A stretch of DNA of 64,000 nucleotides, taken from NCBI GenBank assembly GCA_038093975.1, contig JBBPTG010000003.1, positions 868,001 to 932,000 on the forward strand, given 5' to 3'. The notes below the pieces were generated by a model, which did not search any database, was not told the origin of the DNA, and saw only the letters and a program-made list of their open reading frames with translations. The stretch's first letter is position 1. Each line of letters opens with the position of its first letter. Shown one piece after another: positions 1 to 11,021 of this stretch. A program made the position numbers and the translations under genes. Source of the DNA: Chalciporus piperatus (Eukaryota > Basidiomycota > Agaricomycetes > Boletales > Boletaceae).

Positions 1-729
1 TCCACGGATGAGTATCGAGAGGCTTCGGCTATCTTTCCTCGTTTGATCCACTCGCACTTGCCGAATCCAAACGCTTCGGCCATCGCCGACGCTTTCCAGA
101 AGCATTTTGCTCTCATAACATCTTCACATACGTTCACCCGCGACTTCGATGTCTGGCGCGCGTATTGCATCCAGCTGCGCCGGAGTTATTATCAGAACTC
201 CAGTGTTTTCAACCCTGGTGATCTGCACGAGAAACTTTGGCATTTCTGCTCGGAGCAGCTGGGCCTCAAGAAGCAGGCTGCTCTGGAAGCTCGCCTTCTT
301 TCCCTCGAATCCCATCGCGGTTCGTTTCGCTCTTCATCCGCATCCTCGTCGTCCCCGAGTGGGTTCATCAGCTCCTTCGGAGCCTCTGGCGGCTCAGCCT
401 CGCGTGCCGCCTCGTCCTCTACCTCGATCTCCTCCGCAGGCGGCAGTCGTCCTGCCCCTCGCCCCCCCTTTCCCTACTCGGCCGATAGGCACGGAAAATG
501 CTTCGTATGCCTCGGGTCCCATCTCACCAAGGACTGCCCCTCCTCCTCCAACGGCTGGGTGTCGCGCAGCCCCAAGGGAGTCTGGATTGACTCCCAGGGC
601 CGCTCCTACTGCTACAGTTGGAATGGTCTCAGAGGTTGTCCTTCCACCTCTTCCGGTTGCAAACACTGTCACCTCTGCACCGTCTGCGGCTCGGGCGATC
701 ACAACGCTCAGTCGCACCCTTCCGCCTGA
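1..729 (+). CDS. gag-like protein of the retrotransposon, N-terminus outside window
   Basis: The frame is open from base 1 and ends with TGA at 727-729. The middle is a Ser/Ala/Pro-rich linker. The C-terminus carries two cysteine/histidine clusters: a CCHC knuckle (CFVCLGSHLTKDC, about residues 165-177) and a second cluster around CKHCHLCTVC followed by GSGDHNAQSH. The second cluster resembles the gag C-terminus of the other element in this window (37831-39063), including a preceding WN...C stretch. The knuckles are presumed to bind the element RNA. The downstream RT frame lies +1 relative to this one and overlaps its end, so a frameshift or reinitiation would be needed to make pol. Confidence 0.7.
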   Translation, partial: STDEYREASAIFPRLIHSHLPNPNASAIADAFQKHFALITSSHTFTRDFDVWRAYCIQLRRSYYQNSSVFNPGDLHEKLWHFCSEQLGLKKQAALEARLLSLESHRGSFRSSSASSSSPSGFISSFGASGGSASRAASSSTSISSAGGSRPAPRPPFPYSADRHGKCFVCLGSHLTKDCPSSSNGWVSRSPKGVWIDSQGRSYCYSWNGLRGCPSTSSGCKHCHLCTVCGSGDHNAQSHPSA

Positions 730-2457
730 GACGTTTCCCATCGTGACCCCCCTCATCCCTGAAAAATGGGAAGGGCTCCTCCGTGCCTGTGGGGACACGG
801 TCTGGTCACGATTCTCTGACATCCCCACCGGCCTTCGTTCTGGCTTCCGGCTAGGTGTTTCTTCGTCTATCTCTTCCACTTTCATGCCTCCGAATCACAA
901 GTCCGCCTTCGAAAATTCTTCCTTTATTTCCTCCCAGATCGAGAAGGAGATTGCAGCTGGTCGTTACAGCGCTCCTTTCGATCCTGCCGTTTTCGAGTCC
1001 CTTTTTGGACCTTTCCGCACGTCCCCTCTCGGCGTCGTCTTCCACTCCGGCTCGGGTAAACCCCGACTGATCCAGGATCATTCTTTCCCTCGCAATCACC
1101 CTTCCATCCACTCCATCAACTCCGAAATTGACTCTTCCTCCTTCCCATGCGACTGGGGCTCATTTTCCGACTGTTTCCTTCTCGTCGCGCGCGCCCCGCC
1201 TGGCTCTGAAGCCGCGGTCTTCGACGTGGATGCTGCTCATCGCCGCATGCCCATCTGTCCCTCCGACTGTCTTCACGTATGCATCTTCTGGAATGGCTCA
1301 GTCCACGTCGATCACTGTTGCTGCTTCGGCTGCTCCAGCTCGGCTGGGATCTTTGGCCACTGCGCGGATGGTATCGTTGCCATCTATCGTTTCAAGTCCG
1401 TTCAGGATCTCGTGAACTGGGCCGACGACTTCGTCTTCTTTCGTTACCCCATCCGCTTCGACTCGCTGGGTGTTCCTGTGGTCCGTATCTTGCCTCCCTC
1501 TCTATCCTCTTGCTTCGCTTGCCAACTGATCTGCGCTGCGTTTAGTTCTCCTACGACGCTTCTCTGATCTGGAATGTAGCTGAGGAGCTCGGATGGCCTT
1601 GGGCCCCCAGGAAATTTATCGACTTCGCCCCTTGCTTTCCCTACCTCGGTTTTCTCTGGGACTTGGTTTCGAAGCGCGTCTCACTTCCTGAGGCTAAGAA
1701 ATCGAAGTACCTCCTCCGTCTCGAGTCCTGGCTGCCTGGCTGCTCCGTCACACGCCACAACTGTGAGGTTCTGGTTGGCACCTTGAACCACTGCGCCATA
1801 GTTCTCGATGGCGCTCGCTCCCACCTGCCCTCCTTGTATCGCTTCTCCGCTTCTTTCTCGACCTCCTCCCCTTTCGTCACCCGTCGCATTCCTCCCCTCG
1901 TCCTCTCCGACATCGCCTGGTGGCGCGATCACCTCTCTTTAGCTTCCTGCGGGCGCTTCATCTCGCTTCCCCCGGACCTTCACGATGTTCCCATCTACGT
2001 CGACGCCTCTTCCTCCTGGGGCATTGGCTTTGTCTTCGGGGACCGCGTTCTAGCCTGGCGTCTCTCCGCAGACTGGAAGTGTGATGGTCGCGACATCGGC
2101 TGGGCCGAGATGGTCGCGATCGAGCTCGCACTTCTGGCAGTGGCTGGTGCAGGTTTTCGCGACACCCACTTCACTCTTCGCTCGGATAACCAGGGTGTTA
2201 TTGGTGCCCTCTCTGCTGGCCTTTCCCGCAACTCGCAGCAGAATGCAGTTCTTCGCAGGATCATCAATGGTTTCCTTGATTTTCGAATCTGGTTCTCGAT
2301 TTCGTACATCGCCTCCGCCGACAACCCCGCTGACGGCCCTTCGCGCGGTTCTTTTTCGCCTTCGCTTCGTAATTTTTCAACGACTCCTCGTCTGCCTCAT
2401 CCGCTTCGCCCCCTACTTTCTTCTTTTCCTCTGCCTAGACCCTCCATGGTTCAATGA
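722..2457 (+). CDS. reverse transcriptase - RNase H (pol) of the retrotransposon
   Basis: RT motifs in order: FDVDAAHRRMPI (motif A), then NWADDFVFF (motif C with ADD in place of YVDD), in the frame ending at 1567. RNase H motifs continue in another frame: IYVDASSSWGIGF, WAEMVAIEL, LRSDNQGVIG and ADNPADGPSRG, ending at 2457. The two halves do not share a frame. Removing 1481-1545 (GT...TTTAG, 65 nt) joins FDSLGVPV to FSYDASLIWN exactly in phase, giving a continuous RT connection domain. This may be a real intron, or an ordinary frameshift plus the TAG at 1543-1545. Start shown is where RT-like sequence begins; no own ATG was assigned. Confidence 0.72.
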
Positions 2458-2588
2458 CAAGTCTCTCTGTCCCCTTCGCATATAGATGTCCGTGTCAGCC
2501 TCGTGTATTTTTCTGGTACCCTTGTACACTTGTCAGCCTCCTGTAGCCTACACTCGTGAATCCCATCTCGTTCCTGTACCTGTCCACC

Positions 2589-3617
2589 ATGTCTGCCCCG
2601 CCTTCCGCGCTCTCCCATCCCCAGCTGGAGGATCTGATCTCCTCGGTCTTGGTCCATGCCTGGGCCCCTTCTACTCGCGCGCTCTACGATCGCGGAATTC
2701 TTCGATTCCAAGCCTTCTGCTCGTCGCACAGTATTTCCCCTGCCTTTCTGCTTCCTGCGAACGAGTTTCTCTTGTGTGCCTTCGTGGCAGACAGCGCTGG
2801 CTCGCGCTCTGGAGGTGCCATTCGCAGCGACGTTAACGGTGTCCGCGCCTGGCACATCCTTCATGGTGCACCTTGGAACGGCGGACTTCGTCTTCAGTAT
2901 ACACTGTCCGCTGCTGAGCGTCGCACCCCCGCTTCTTCTCGTCGTGCTCTTCGTCCTCCTGTCGCCCAGGAGATGATTGACGTCCTTTGTTCGTCCCTCG
3001 ATCCCTCTGTCCCCCTCTTCGCTGCAGTGCGTGCTGCCGCCTGCTTCACATATTGGGGGCAATGCCGTCTCGGCGAGGTCCTGCCTGACTCTACATCCTC
3101 CTTCTCACCTTCTCGCTTTCCGTCGCCGAGCTGCCTGCGCCCCTGCACTCCTTCTGGCCTATCTCGGACTTGTCACCTTCCCTACACCAAAGTGGCTAAG
3201 GAGCGCGGCGAGGACATCTTCCTCGGCGCTCAACGTGGCCCCTCGAACACTCTCGCTGCTCTGGACGCTCACCTGCGTGTGAACGCCCCCCCGTTCGATT
3301 TTCACTTGTTCGCCTATGTCAAGGACGGTGTTCTTGTTCCTTTAACGCGTCGCAAATTTCTGTCAATCTGCAACGCCTTGTGGTCCCCTCTTGGTTTCCC
3401 CGCTATCACCGGTCACTGCTTCCGTATTGGGGGTACTACAGAGCTTCTGCTTCGTGGAGTTCCGCCGCACGTCGTGCAGCTGCTCGGTCGCTGGCGCTCC
3501 GACGCCTTCCTTCGCTACTGGCGTTTCATTGAGGACATCGCTCCGGCTTACGCAGTACTTTTGGGTGACCGTGTTGCGAGCTTCCCTTCACAGTCTATCA
3601 TGGGATCTCGTCGTTAG
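2589..3617 (+). CDS. tyrosine recombinase (YR) of the retrotransposon
   Basis: About 342 residues from the first in-frame ATG (2589). Catalytic signature of tyrosine recombinases: Arg in GQCRLGEVL, the HxxR block GHCFRIGG, and LLGRWRSDAFLRYWR containing the second His/Arg/Trp position and the nucleophilic Tyr. An N-terminal SAM-like core-binding segment (APSTRALYDRGILRF) precedes the catalytic domain. In this family the enzyme integrates circular cDNA by site-specific recombination, so no target-site duplication is expected. It lies 131 bp after the pol stop and directly before repeat B1. The frame is intact. Confidence 0.8.
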   Translation: MSAPPSALSHPQLEDLISSVLVHAWAPSTRALYDRGILRFQAFCSSHSISPAFLLPANEFLLCAFVADSAGSRSGGAIRSDVNGVRAWHILHGAPWNGGLRLQYTLSAAERRTPASSRRALRPPVAQEMIDVLCSSLDPSVPLFAAVRAAACFTYWGQCRLGEVLPDSTSSFSPSRFPSPSCLRPCTPSGLSRTCHLPYTKVAKERGEDIFLGAQRGPSNTLAALDAHLRVNAPPFDFHLFAYVKDGVLVPLTRRKFLSICNALWSPLGFPAITGHCFRIGGTTELLLRGVPPHVVQLLGRWRSDAFLRYWRFIEDIAPAYAVLLGDRVASFPSQSIMGSRR

Positions 3618-3738
3618 TTTTTATTCAGTTTCTTTGTTCGTAGTTCGTCTACATATCCTTGGATTTCATCTTTTCGCCCGTCCTCGTTCTGGTTTTGGGT
3701 TGCGTCTCCTCGCCGCGTCCTTCGTCCTGTCGTGTTCC

Positions 3739-3896
3739 GGGTGGTCTCGTCGCCACCCAGACCTCGACCGGTCCTGTCACACATGTCCAGTCCCGGCCTC
3801 TTCGGCCCGTGGCACTGAACGGACTTACCGGACGAACCCAACACCAGCAGGTGTCCTACTTTCCGTTCTCGTCTTCCACGACAGGAAGCCACGAGT
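3739..3896 (+). repeat. split direct repeat B1 of the first retrotransposon
   Basis: 158 bp that recur without difference at 4114-4271. It begins with GGGTGGTCTCGTCGCC and ends with CCACGAGT. It lies 121 bp after the recombinase stop codon, the position expected for B1. Confidence 0.9.
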
Positions 3897-4113
3897 ATGC
3901 GGATCTGAGGGCGAGGAACGAGCTCGGACAGAGCCGAGACTCGTGCCAGTCGGGTTTTCGGGCCATCACGTGCCCCATATATCTTATCCTCCGTTGGTAT
4001 GCTCCTCACCGTTCCCTCTCATACTCCAACCTCCACCATCCACGCTCGTGTCGTCCCACCCTCCCGCGCTGAGCGCTTGTTTTCCCTTTTTGTCCCTCTG
4101 GGCGTCTGCTGCT
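3897..4113 (+). repeat. presumed A2 repeat of the first retrotransposon
   Basis: 217 bp between the two identical B repeats. In the split-direct-repeat layout this segment should match the element's left end (A1), which is outside the window, so the identity cannot be checked here. Confidence 0.6.
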
Positions 4114-4271
4114 GGGTGGTCTCGTCGCCACCCAGACCTCGACCGGTCCTGTCACACATGTCCAGTCCCGGCCTCTTCGGCCCGTGGCACTGAACGGACT
4201 TACCGGACGAACCCAACACCAGCAGGTGTCCTACTTTCCGTTCTCGTCTTCCACGACAGGAAGCCACGAGT
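4114..4271 (+). repeat. split direct repeat B2, right end of the first retrotransposon
   Basis: Second, identical copy of the 158-bp repeat at 3739-3896. Sequence after 4271 is unrelated and AT-rich, so this marks the right end of the element. Confidence 0.88.
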
Positions 4272-4329
4272 CCGATATTTGTCAGATTGTCCAGTGCGTG
4301 AGAACAACTACCTATGTATGACTACAGTA

Positions 4330-4660
4330 ACACAGGTAAGTGCTACCAAGTACTACAGTAGACCTATATCAACCCATGCATGAACTAATGTTTGTAAGTA
4401 TGAACAAAAGTATATAGGGATTGAATGTATCAAAAAAGTGTACTAAAACAGTACTCAAAAGTATAGAGTGTAGCTAAAGTGTACAAAAAGCGGACTAAGT
4501 GTAGTCAAAAGTGTATGGGATTGTGTAGCTTAAAGTGTACAAAAAAGCGTACTAAAAGTGGACAAAAAAGTCTAGGGAAGTATATGAGGATTTAATGAAG
4601 CTAAAGTGTACAAAAAGTGTAGTAGATGTGTGGTATAGATTTCCTAATAAAGTGTAGGCA
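4330..4660. repeat. AT-rich degenerate short repeats
   Basis: Many imperfect copies of a roughly 20-30 bp unit built on GTGTACAAAAAG / AAAAGTGTA, e.g. around 4478, 4535, 4553 and 4606. Spacing is irregular and the base composition differs sharply from the GC-rich element on its left. Confidence 0.6.
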
Positions 4661-4790
4661 CATTCCCCTAATGCTCGGACTTGAACGAAAAATCCGCGCG
4701 AACAGGTCACGTGACCATGTTGAATACGCCACGTCGGTCTTTTCGAATGTCTCTCACCTTTAACACGACATTTCGACCTCAACACGACCT

Positions 4791-4966
4791 CAACAACACA
4801 GCCGGCGCGGGCTCAACAGCCCCGCCGGCATCAAACGGTGAGTTTTTACTCACCTAGTACCTAGCAGCTCACCGCAGAACACACCAGCACCTCCCACTCA
4901 TCCTCATCCTCAACAACACGGCCGGCGTGGGCTCAACAGCCCCGCCGGCATCAACTAGGGTGAGTT
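4791..4966. repeat. two 120-bp-spaced copies of a GC-rich hairpin sequence
   Basis: The sequence GCCGGCG(C/T)GGGCTCAACAGCCCCGCCGGC is present at 4801-4829 and again at 4921-4949. The arms (GCCGGCG..GGGCT and AGCCCCGCCGGC) can pair as a near-perfect stem. Each copy is followed by GGTGAGTTTTTACTCA, itself a small inverted repeat (GTGAGT/ACTCAC in the first copy). Confidence 0.7.
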
Positions 4967-5039
4967 TTTACTCAACCCCACTGCTCACGAGTCACCTTGC
5001 ACACAGCCGCTCGTGCAGGCTGTCTGCCCACCCCATCTT

Positions 5040-5520
5040 TTCCGAGCACACTCAGTGCCACTCACTCGTGCACGCCGCCACCTCACGACCCATCCCCAGC
5101 CTTTTACGAGTACAGATTGTGCTCGCTCATGCCCCACGACCCATCTCCACCATTTCGCGAGTGCATTTGGCTCACTCGTGCACGCTGCCACCTCATGCCA
5201 CCTGTCACTCCATTCCCACCTTTTACGAGCACAACTGCTGCTCGCTCGTTTACGCCGCCATCTCACAACCCATCCCCACCCTTTTACGAGTACCAATTGT
5301 GCTCACTCGTGCATGTTGCCACCTCACACCACCTGTCACCCCATCCCCACCTTTTTACGAGCGCAACCACTGCTCGCTCGTTTACGCTGCCACCTCACGA
5401 CCCATTTCCACCTCTTTACGAGTGCAATCAGCACTCGGCTTGTGCACACCGCCCCCGCACGACCCATCTCCACCTTTTCGCGAGCGCAATTGGCTTGCCC
5501 GTGCACCTCATGATCCACTC
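5040..5520. repeat. degenerate minisatellite, unit about 60-70 bp
   Basis: Seven to eight imperfect tandem units, each of the form CTCGTGCACGCCGCCACCTCA followed by CGACCCATCCCCACC, TTTTACGAG and a CAATTGTGCT-like end. Some units carry an extra CCACCTGTCAC block, which alternates with shorter units and hints at a higher-order dimer. Overlapping open frames on both strands here are repeat artefacts. Confidence 0.8.
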
Positions 5521-7097
5521 ATCATCAAGTGTATCCCTTTTGTGTAGCTATCATAGTACCATCTTGTGTAGTAGTAGCTGTGCAATATAGTATTTGACAT
5601 TCGGAACTTGATATCTCTCTGAGAGCTATGGAGTCTACTGAGTGCAATATTGAGCTGACTATCATATTTTTTTCTGAGATATGTTGCTCTCTGTAGACAC
5701 TGTAGACACTGGACCTTACTATAGAGTTTTATGTACTAGGGGGAAGACGATGGTGCAATATAACCTATGTCGTACTACATGGCCAATCCATTTTTCCTGA
5801 TGTATTGGGATCGTGGCTGATACGAAACCGCCGATGACGCAAAGACGCATGTTGTCAGGTCACGTCACTATCACATCAAGGAAGAAGCCCGATTGGAAGT
5901 GAACTGACTGGAATAGCATTGGAATTGCTGTAGCAACCTCATGGTGCAAGAGAGATACGAAATTCGGAAGTAGTTGCGTGCTTGCGTGGCGGATTGCAAT
6001 TGAGGCGAGGTGATTCAGAGCACGATTTCTGAGGCCTGCGGCCGCCTGCCAGCGAGCGTGAGGTTACCGTGGACTTGATGCAGCTCAGCCTCTCTCAGCC
6101 TGTGTGATGATTCTGGGACTGGTGCCGGAGCGGCTAGTCTACTATAAGCTGGGAGAGGATGGGAATGACACCGAGACAAAGTGCTACATGTGAATGACAT
6201 CTGGCATGGACCGTGTCCACATGTCAGGAGAAAAAAATCGTCAAGATCCGGAGAGAAAATAAATGGTAAGGTGAGACTTGACGCGCATCTGCAAAGCAGA
6301 CGAGTAACGTTATCGCTTGACGACTCTTGAAGCCTACGCGAGGGCTTGACGACTCGGAGGACTCTGATTGGACCGGCATCGACATTCTAGCTATACTACG
6401 CTACTAGACCAGTTTTTTGCCGACTCTGAGAGTCGGCTAAGTGGCTTTTCGAGCCGGCTAAGTCCTGCAGATGGCCGGGGGGTTGACCTTGTGTAAAAGC
6501 GCTTACGTACGAGGGGTTTTGACAGCTATCCATGGCTGAATGAGACCGTGCGTTGTCACGTGTAGGGTGCGGAGTCCCAGCAGGGAGAAGTCTCGGATTT
6601 TGCAATCAAAGAGCTGTATATGTTGTCGTGATGATGGAGATAAGGCCAAGGACCCACGACTCCTCGGAGCTCACAGTGCACGTTTTGGGGGTTATTTGCC
6701 TTGATGGTGCTCACTTGGGCATGCTCTGCCATGCACCAACACAGCAATGAACTTGAATGGTGTCACGCTGAGTCATCCACAGAGAAAAACGAGTGCTAGC
6801 CTGTTCAGGAAAAACAAGATAATGTTGTCAACGCGTCAACATGTCCATGTCAACTTTCTAGTTTTGAAATACGAGCATGAAAAGAGAGACGACCAAGTGC
6901 AGCGATGACTCAGGATGTGTTTGGATAGGGAATTATTGCCAGCACAACCCCCCTTCGACTGACAACAATCGACCAATCGGATTTGGCGATAGCCAGGGTC
7001 TCGGTTACGTACCAGCTGTACGTACCCCGCAGTCTTAAAAGGGCAGACTGCCCCGTTGGTTTCACCTGTTCGTCCATTCCCGTCAGACCAGAACAAC

Positions 7098-10000
7098 ATG
7101 CGTGGACTGACCACCGTCACCCTCGCTCTGGCTGGCCTCGCCGCTCACTCCCTCGCTCATTCCGTACCTCCACCTGTCTCTCCTGCGGCCGCCCCCGCTC
7201 GCAGAAAGACTCTCGGCTTTGGTCCTATCCTTCCCCATGCTCGCTTCGAGACCACCGAAGGTCGTGTGCCCACCTCTGGCTTTGCGTCCGTCGATGCTCT
7301 CAGCGACCCCTACTTTGTTGCGCGTGAATTCCTAAGCCAGTACGATGAGCACCAGTCTGGTCGTACCTACGTCATTAGACCTGACTCGTATACCGACTCC
7401 GCCACTGGTGTCACCCACATATATGCCCGCCAAATTGTCAACGGTATCGAAGTTGCGGATGCACACGTCAACATGAACATCAAGGATGGCAGACTCCTCA
7501 GCTTTGGTGATTCCGTAAGTCCTTTCTGATCCACCCTTTCTCGTCGTTTTGATCCGCTTCCCATATTGGCAGTTCTTCCGTGCTGAAACGGGTCGGAATT
7601 CGGAAGCCCCCGTACACCCACACGCAGAGCTCTGTGCTCAGCTCAATGCTGCTGTCGCTTCTCACCGCTCTCTCCTCGAGTCTCCTCTTCCTCCACATGA
7701 CCGTACCAAGGTCTCACATGGTCTCGCCACTCTCGAGCACCTCCACACCTCCAACTGTGGTAAGGTACCTTCTCTCTCTGCCTTTGCCCCCTCCGGCGAA
7801 GTCGACATGGATCCAAGGCGGGCCCTATTGGCTTTCCTCGCCTCCGCCCTCCCTGAGAACCACCCCGACTTCGACTCCGTCCTCGAGAACGTTGAGGAAC
7901 ACGTCAGCAACATCCTCTTGACCTCGGAAACTCACCTCCTTGGAAACCATGCTTCCCTTGGCATGAGCTTGTCCAACGTTCCTGGTACTGTCAACGACGT
8001 CAAGGCACGCATTGTCTGGGTACAGGTCCCAACCGACCGTGGCATCAAGCTCGAGTTGGTTCACCGAGTATGTAGCAACACTTATGTCTCTTACCGTCCG
8101 TTCCCTCATCTCGTCTTGACGCATATAGTTCGAGGTCGAGATGGAACATAACTGGTACGAGACCACCGTCACAACTTCCTTGCCCCACCGCATCGTGAGC
8201 GTCGTCGACTGGGCAAGCGACTCCCCTATGCCAATCCCTGTAACGGAGGAGGGTGAGTGCGGACTAATCATGTCCGCATTCAGTAGAAACTGATTGTCAA
8301 CGCGACACCGAATATATCGTGCTTATCGACGCTTGCGATGTACATCACTCGTTTGCATGTCTTTGGCTCACGCATATAGGCTACTCCCTCCCAAACCTTG
8401 GTGCTTTCGTCCCCCCTGGGTCTTCCTTTGACACGGTCGCCTCTACACCCTCCCGAAAGGGTAGATCAAGGAAAGGTGAGTCCAGCGTTACCTATGCGCA
8501 AATCTCCACCCCCTCAAGGATTGGTATCCTTATAATTCTATGCTCATAGGTACCAAGGCGTTCGCTCCTGTTCCCAAGACTCCGGAGGTCCCCCAGTTGT
8601 CCAAAGCATCATATTTGATTTTCCCATTTGGTGAAAACGACCCAACGGAGGCTGCCGTGAGGAAGGCTGAAAAGCACGGCGAACCTGGTATGTCTCTTGG
8701 TCATCGTCCCGAGGATCTCGTGAAACTCATACCTGTCTCAACAGCATCTGAGCACCCCCTCTCCTACGGCCGCGAGGTTGTCAAGGAGTTGGGTGACACC
8801 CTTGCTTCTCCAGCAGGTTGGCACACACTTCCCTTCTCTAATGACCCCAGCCTCGTCGAGAGAAAGAAGCCCTCGTCTGGTAAGTACTGATCTCTCATTG
8901 AGCAATCTATTCGCTCATTGACAATTCGATATTAGGGGACTCGTTCTGGCGTACAACCAGCACGACGTGGGGAAACAATGTGTTCGCTCACGAGAACTGG
9001 GAAGGTCGTAATCAATGGATATCTAACGGCCGTCCCACAGGCACCGTTGCAGGTGACTAGTCTCTCGCTACTCTTATTCGATACCGTCTCACGATATCCT
9101 TCAGACGAAGCAGATCCCAGTCTCTCCCCTGTGACATTCTCATATCCCTATTCTCCCCAGCCCGCAGACGGCGAGGATGACTCCATGACGCAGGCGCAGG
9201 CACATATCAATGCAACTGTTACCCAGTTGTTCTATACCAGCAACATGGTTCATGATTTGTTCTACCGGTATGTAATGCCTGATCTTGTCTCCGTTCTGCC
9301 ACCTTACGACTGCTGTGATAGTTACGGCTTCACCGAACTTGCTGGTAACTTCCAGCAATACAACTTTGGTCGAGGCGGCGCGGAAGATGATGCCGTCATC
9401 GCCAATGCACAGGACGGAAGCGGTTTCAACAACGCAAACTTCATGACCCCTCCTGATGGTCAGAATGGGTATGTCTCCAATCCTCTGCCGAGAAATGTTT
9501 AACTCTTTTAACTCATACAGCCGTTGCCGCATGTACCTTTGGAACACCGCATCACCGTACCCCGATGGAGACATGGAAGCTGGTATTGTTATCCACGAAC
9601 TAGCACATGGTCTCTCTACTCGTTTGACGGGAGGTCCAAAGAACTCCGGCTGTCTCGGTTGGGGTGAGAGTGGTGGTATGGGTGAAGGCTGGGGAGGTTC
9701 GGCATTGGAATTCGTCTTTCATTCCTTCTCACTGACCTGTTCCTTCTCTAGACTACGTCGCCACTTCCGTTCGCTCTACCCCCGCTTACTCAGACTACCC
9801 CATGGGCGCCTGGGCCGCAAACCGGCCGGGCGGTATTCGTAACTTCCCCTACTCTCTTGATACCAGCATTAATCCATCCACCTACAAGACCCTCGACAAG
9901 CCTGGCTACTGGGGAGTACATGCTATTGGTGAAGTTTGGGCTGAGATGCTCTGGGTTGTCCAACAACGTTTCATCGCGAAGCATGGTTTCTCGGAAACCC

Positions 10001-10567
10001 TCTTCCCTCCCGTCCCTGATGCTGATGGGACCCTCCCACCAAACGACTTCTACAAACCACAGACGTTCAACCACCTCACGGGATCGCCCAACCCTCTTGT
10101 CCCTAAACACGGCAACACCTTGCTGTTGCAACTCGTGTTGAACGGCATGAAATTGCAACCTTGCTCGCCAAATTTCTTCGATGCAAGAGATGCGATTATT
10201 CAAGCCGATGAGGTGTTGACCGGGGGTGAGAACCTCTGTGAGCTCTGGGAAGGATTTGCGGAGCGCGGATTGGGTGTCAATGCCAAGGTTGTTGGCAGCA
10301 CACCATGGGGTGGAGGTGTCCGAACGGACGTAAGTAGTCGCCTGTAGCTTGTTGGCTTCTGAGCTGATGTCTTTCGTTCAACAGGACTTCAAAATCCCAT
10401 CCAAATGCTCCGGTATCCCCGACGAGCCTGAACCAGAGCCAAGCCCGAAGCCCAAGCCCACACCCGGCGACCCCGATGACTGTGAACCATTCCCATGGTG
10501 CTTTCTCAAGACCCGTGTTGGGAAGTGGGTACCCAGACTGCCATGGGGTTACAACTACTACAACTGA
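7098..10567 (+). CDS. secreted M36 metalloprotease (fungalysin)
   Basis: Extracellular zinc endopeptidase. Twelve exons: 7098-7514, 7573-8067, 8129-8252, 8380-8475, 8550-8687, 8745-8879, 8936-9052, 9105-9267, 9322-9468, 9521-9696, 9752-10329, 10385-10567 (922 residues, all phases agree). A signal peptide ([20 protein letters not shown]) and a long propeptide precede the catalytic domain. The zinc site is HELAH ([16 protein letters not shown], exon 10), with the downstream Glu in [15 protein letters not shown] across the exon 10/11 junction. Other family blocks are [31 protein letters not shown] and [17 protein letters not shown] [12 protein letters not shown]. The C-terminus ends in an unusual Pro-rich [16 protein letters not shown] segment followed by a Cys/Trp-containing tail, longer than in typical fungalysins. 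The start is the first ATG before the signal peptide. Confidence 0.93.
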
Positions 10568-11021
10568 ACGTGCGTGACGGAAACAAGGATGATCTGGCAA
10601 CTGGATCCGCATTCGATATCCTAGATGCAACTTGGATTTAGATGTCGAAACTCCCTTGTTGGAGGCTACGATCGTTCACCAAGGTGTCCAATATCCTTTC
10701 CTATCCCTACCGTTTTCCTCCCTTCTCGCTATCTGTCGCTTTTCCCGCTCGTGAACCTAATGATCTAATATGTGCTACCGAGCCGACGTAGTTGTTGCCG
10801 GTAGCCGTTGTTAATGAATATCTACTGCTGTCTGCTGAATTACGATCCTACGCCCGAGTTACTCCGAGTATCAGAGAATGATGTGAGATGTCGGTTAAAA
10901 AGTGTTTGTCCCGCACGCATCGTTATCAGCTCCATATTGTGCTACAGCCTCGTCTCAACCTTCTCAGTTTGATTCCATTGCATATCATTCCGATTTTGCA
11001 AGCTAGCATCGCTATACCATC
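10568..11021. other. intergenic, no feature seen
   Basis: About 450 bp between two genes on the same strand: 3' region of the protease and 5' region of the hydrolase. No repeat or RNA gene recognised. Confidence 0.5.

Larger units (their letters stand above)
1..4271 (+). mobile_element. Tyrosine-recombinase retrotransposon (Ngaro/PAT-like), 5' end outside window
   Basis: The order gag-like protein, reverse transcriptase plus RNase H, then a separate tyrosine recombinase, followed by two identical 158-bp repeats enclosing about 217 bp, is the architecture of Ngaro/PAT-type elements, whose termini are split direct repeats (A1-ORFs-B1-A2-B2). Only B1, A2 and B2 are visible; A1 and the first part of gag lie left of the window. 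The DNA is C/T-rich on the coding strand, unlike its neighbours. B1 and B2 are identical, which suggests recent insertion or exchange. The coding part looks partly eroded: pol needs an intron or frameshift near 1481-1545. Family placement within DIRS/PAT/Ngaro is inferred from gene order and repeats. Confidence 0.85.
4272..7097. other. repeat-rich intergenic region
   Basis: No convincing gene. The left half (to about 5520) consists of several kinds of local repeats annotated separately. From about 5550 to 7000 I see only short, unrelated open frames. A TATA-like CTTAAAAG lies near 7034, about 60 bp before the protease start codon, and may belong to that promoter. Confidence 0.6.

Noticed and set aside
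2451..3062. 203-codon minus-strand frame opposite the first recombinase gene
   Set aside because: Antisense shadow of the C/T-rich coding strand; charged low-complexity translation without motifs.
4985..5590. Open frames of 100-206 codons on both strands
   Set aside because: They lie in the tandem minisatellite; the periodic peptide sequence simply reflects the DNA repeat.
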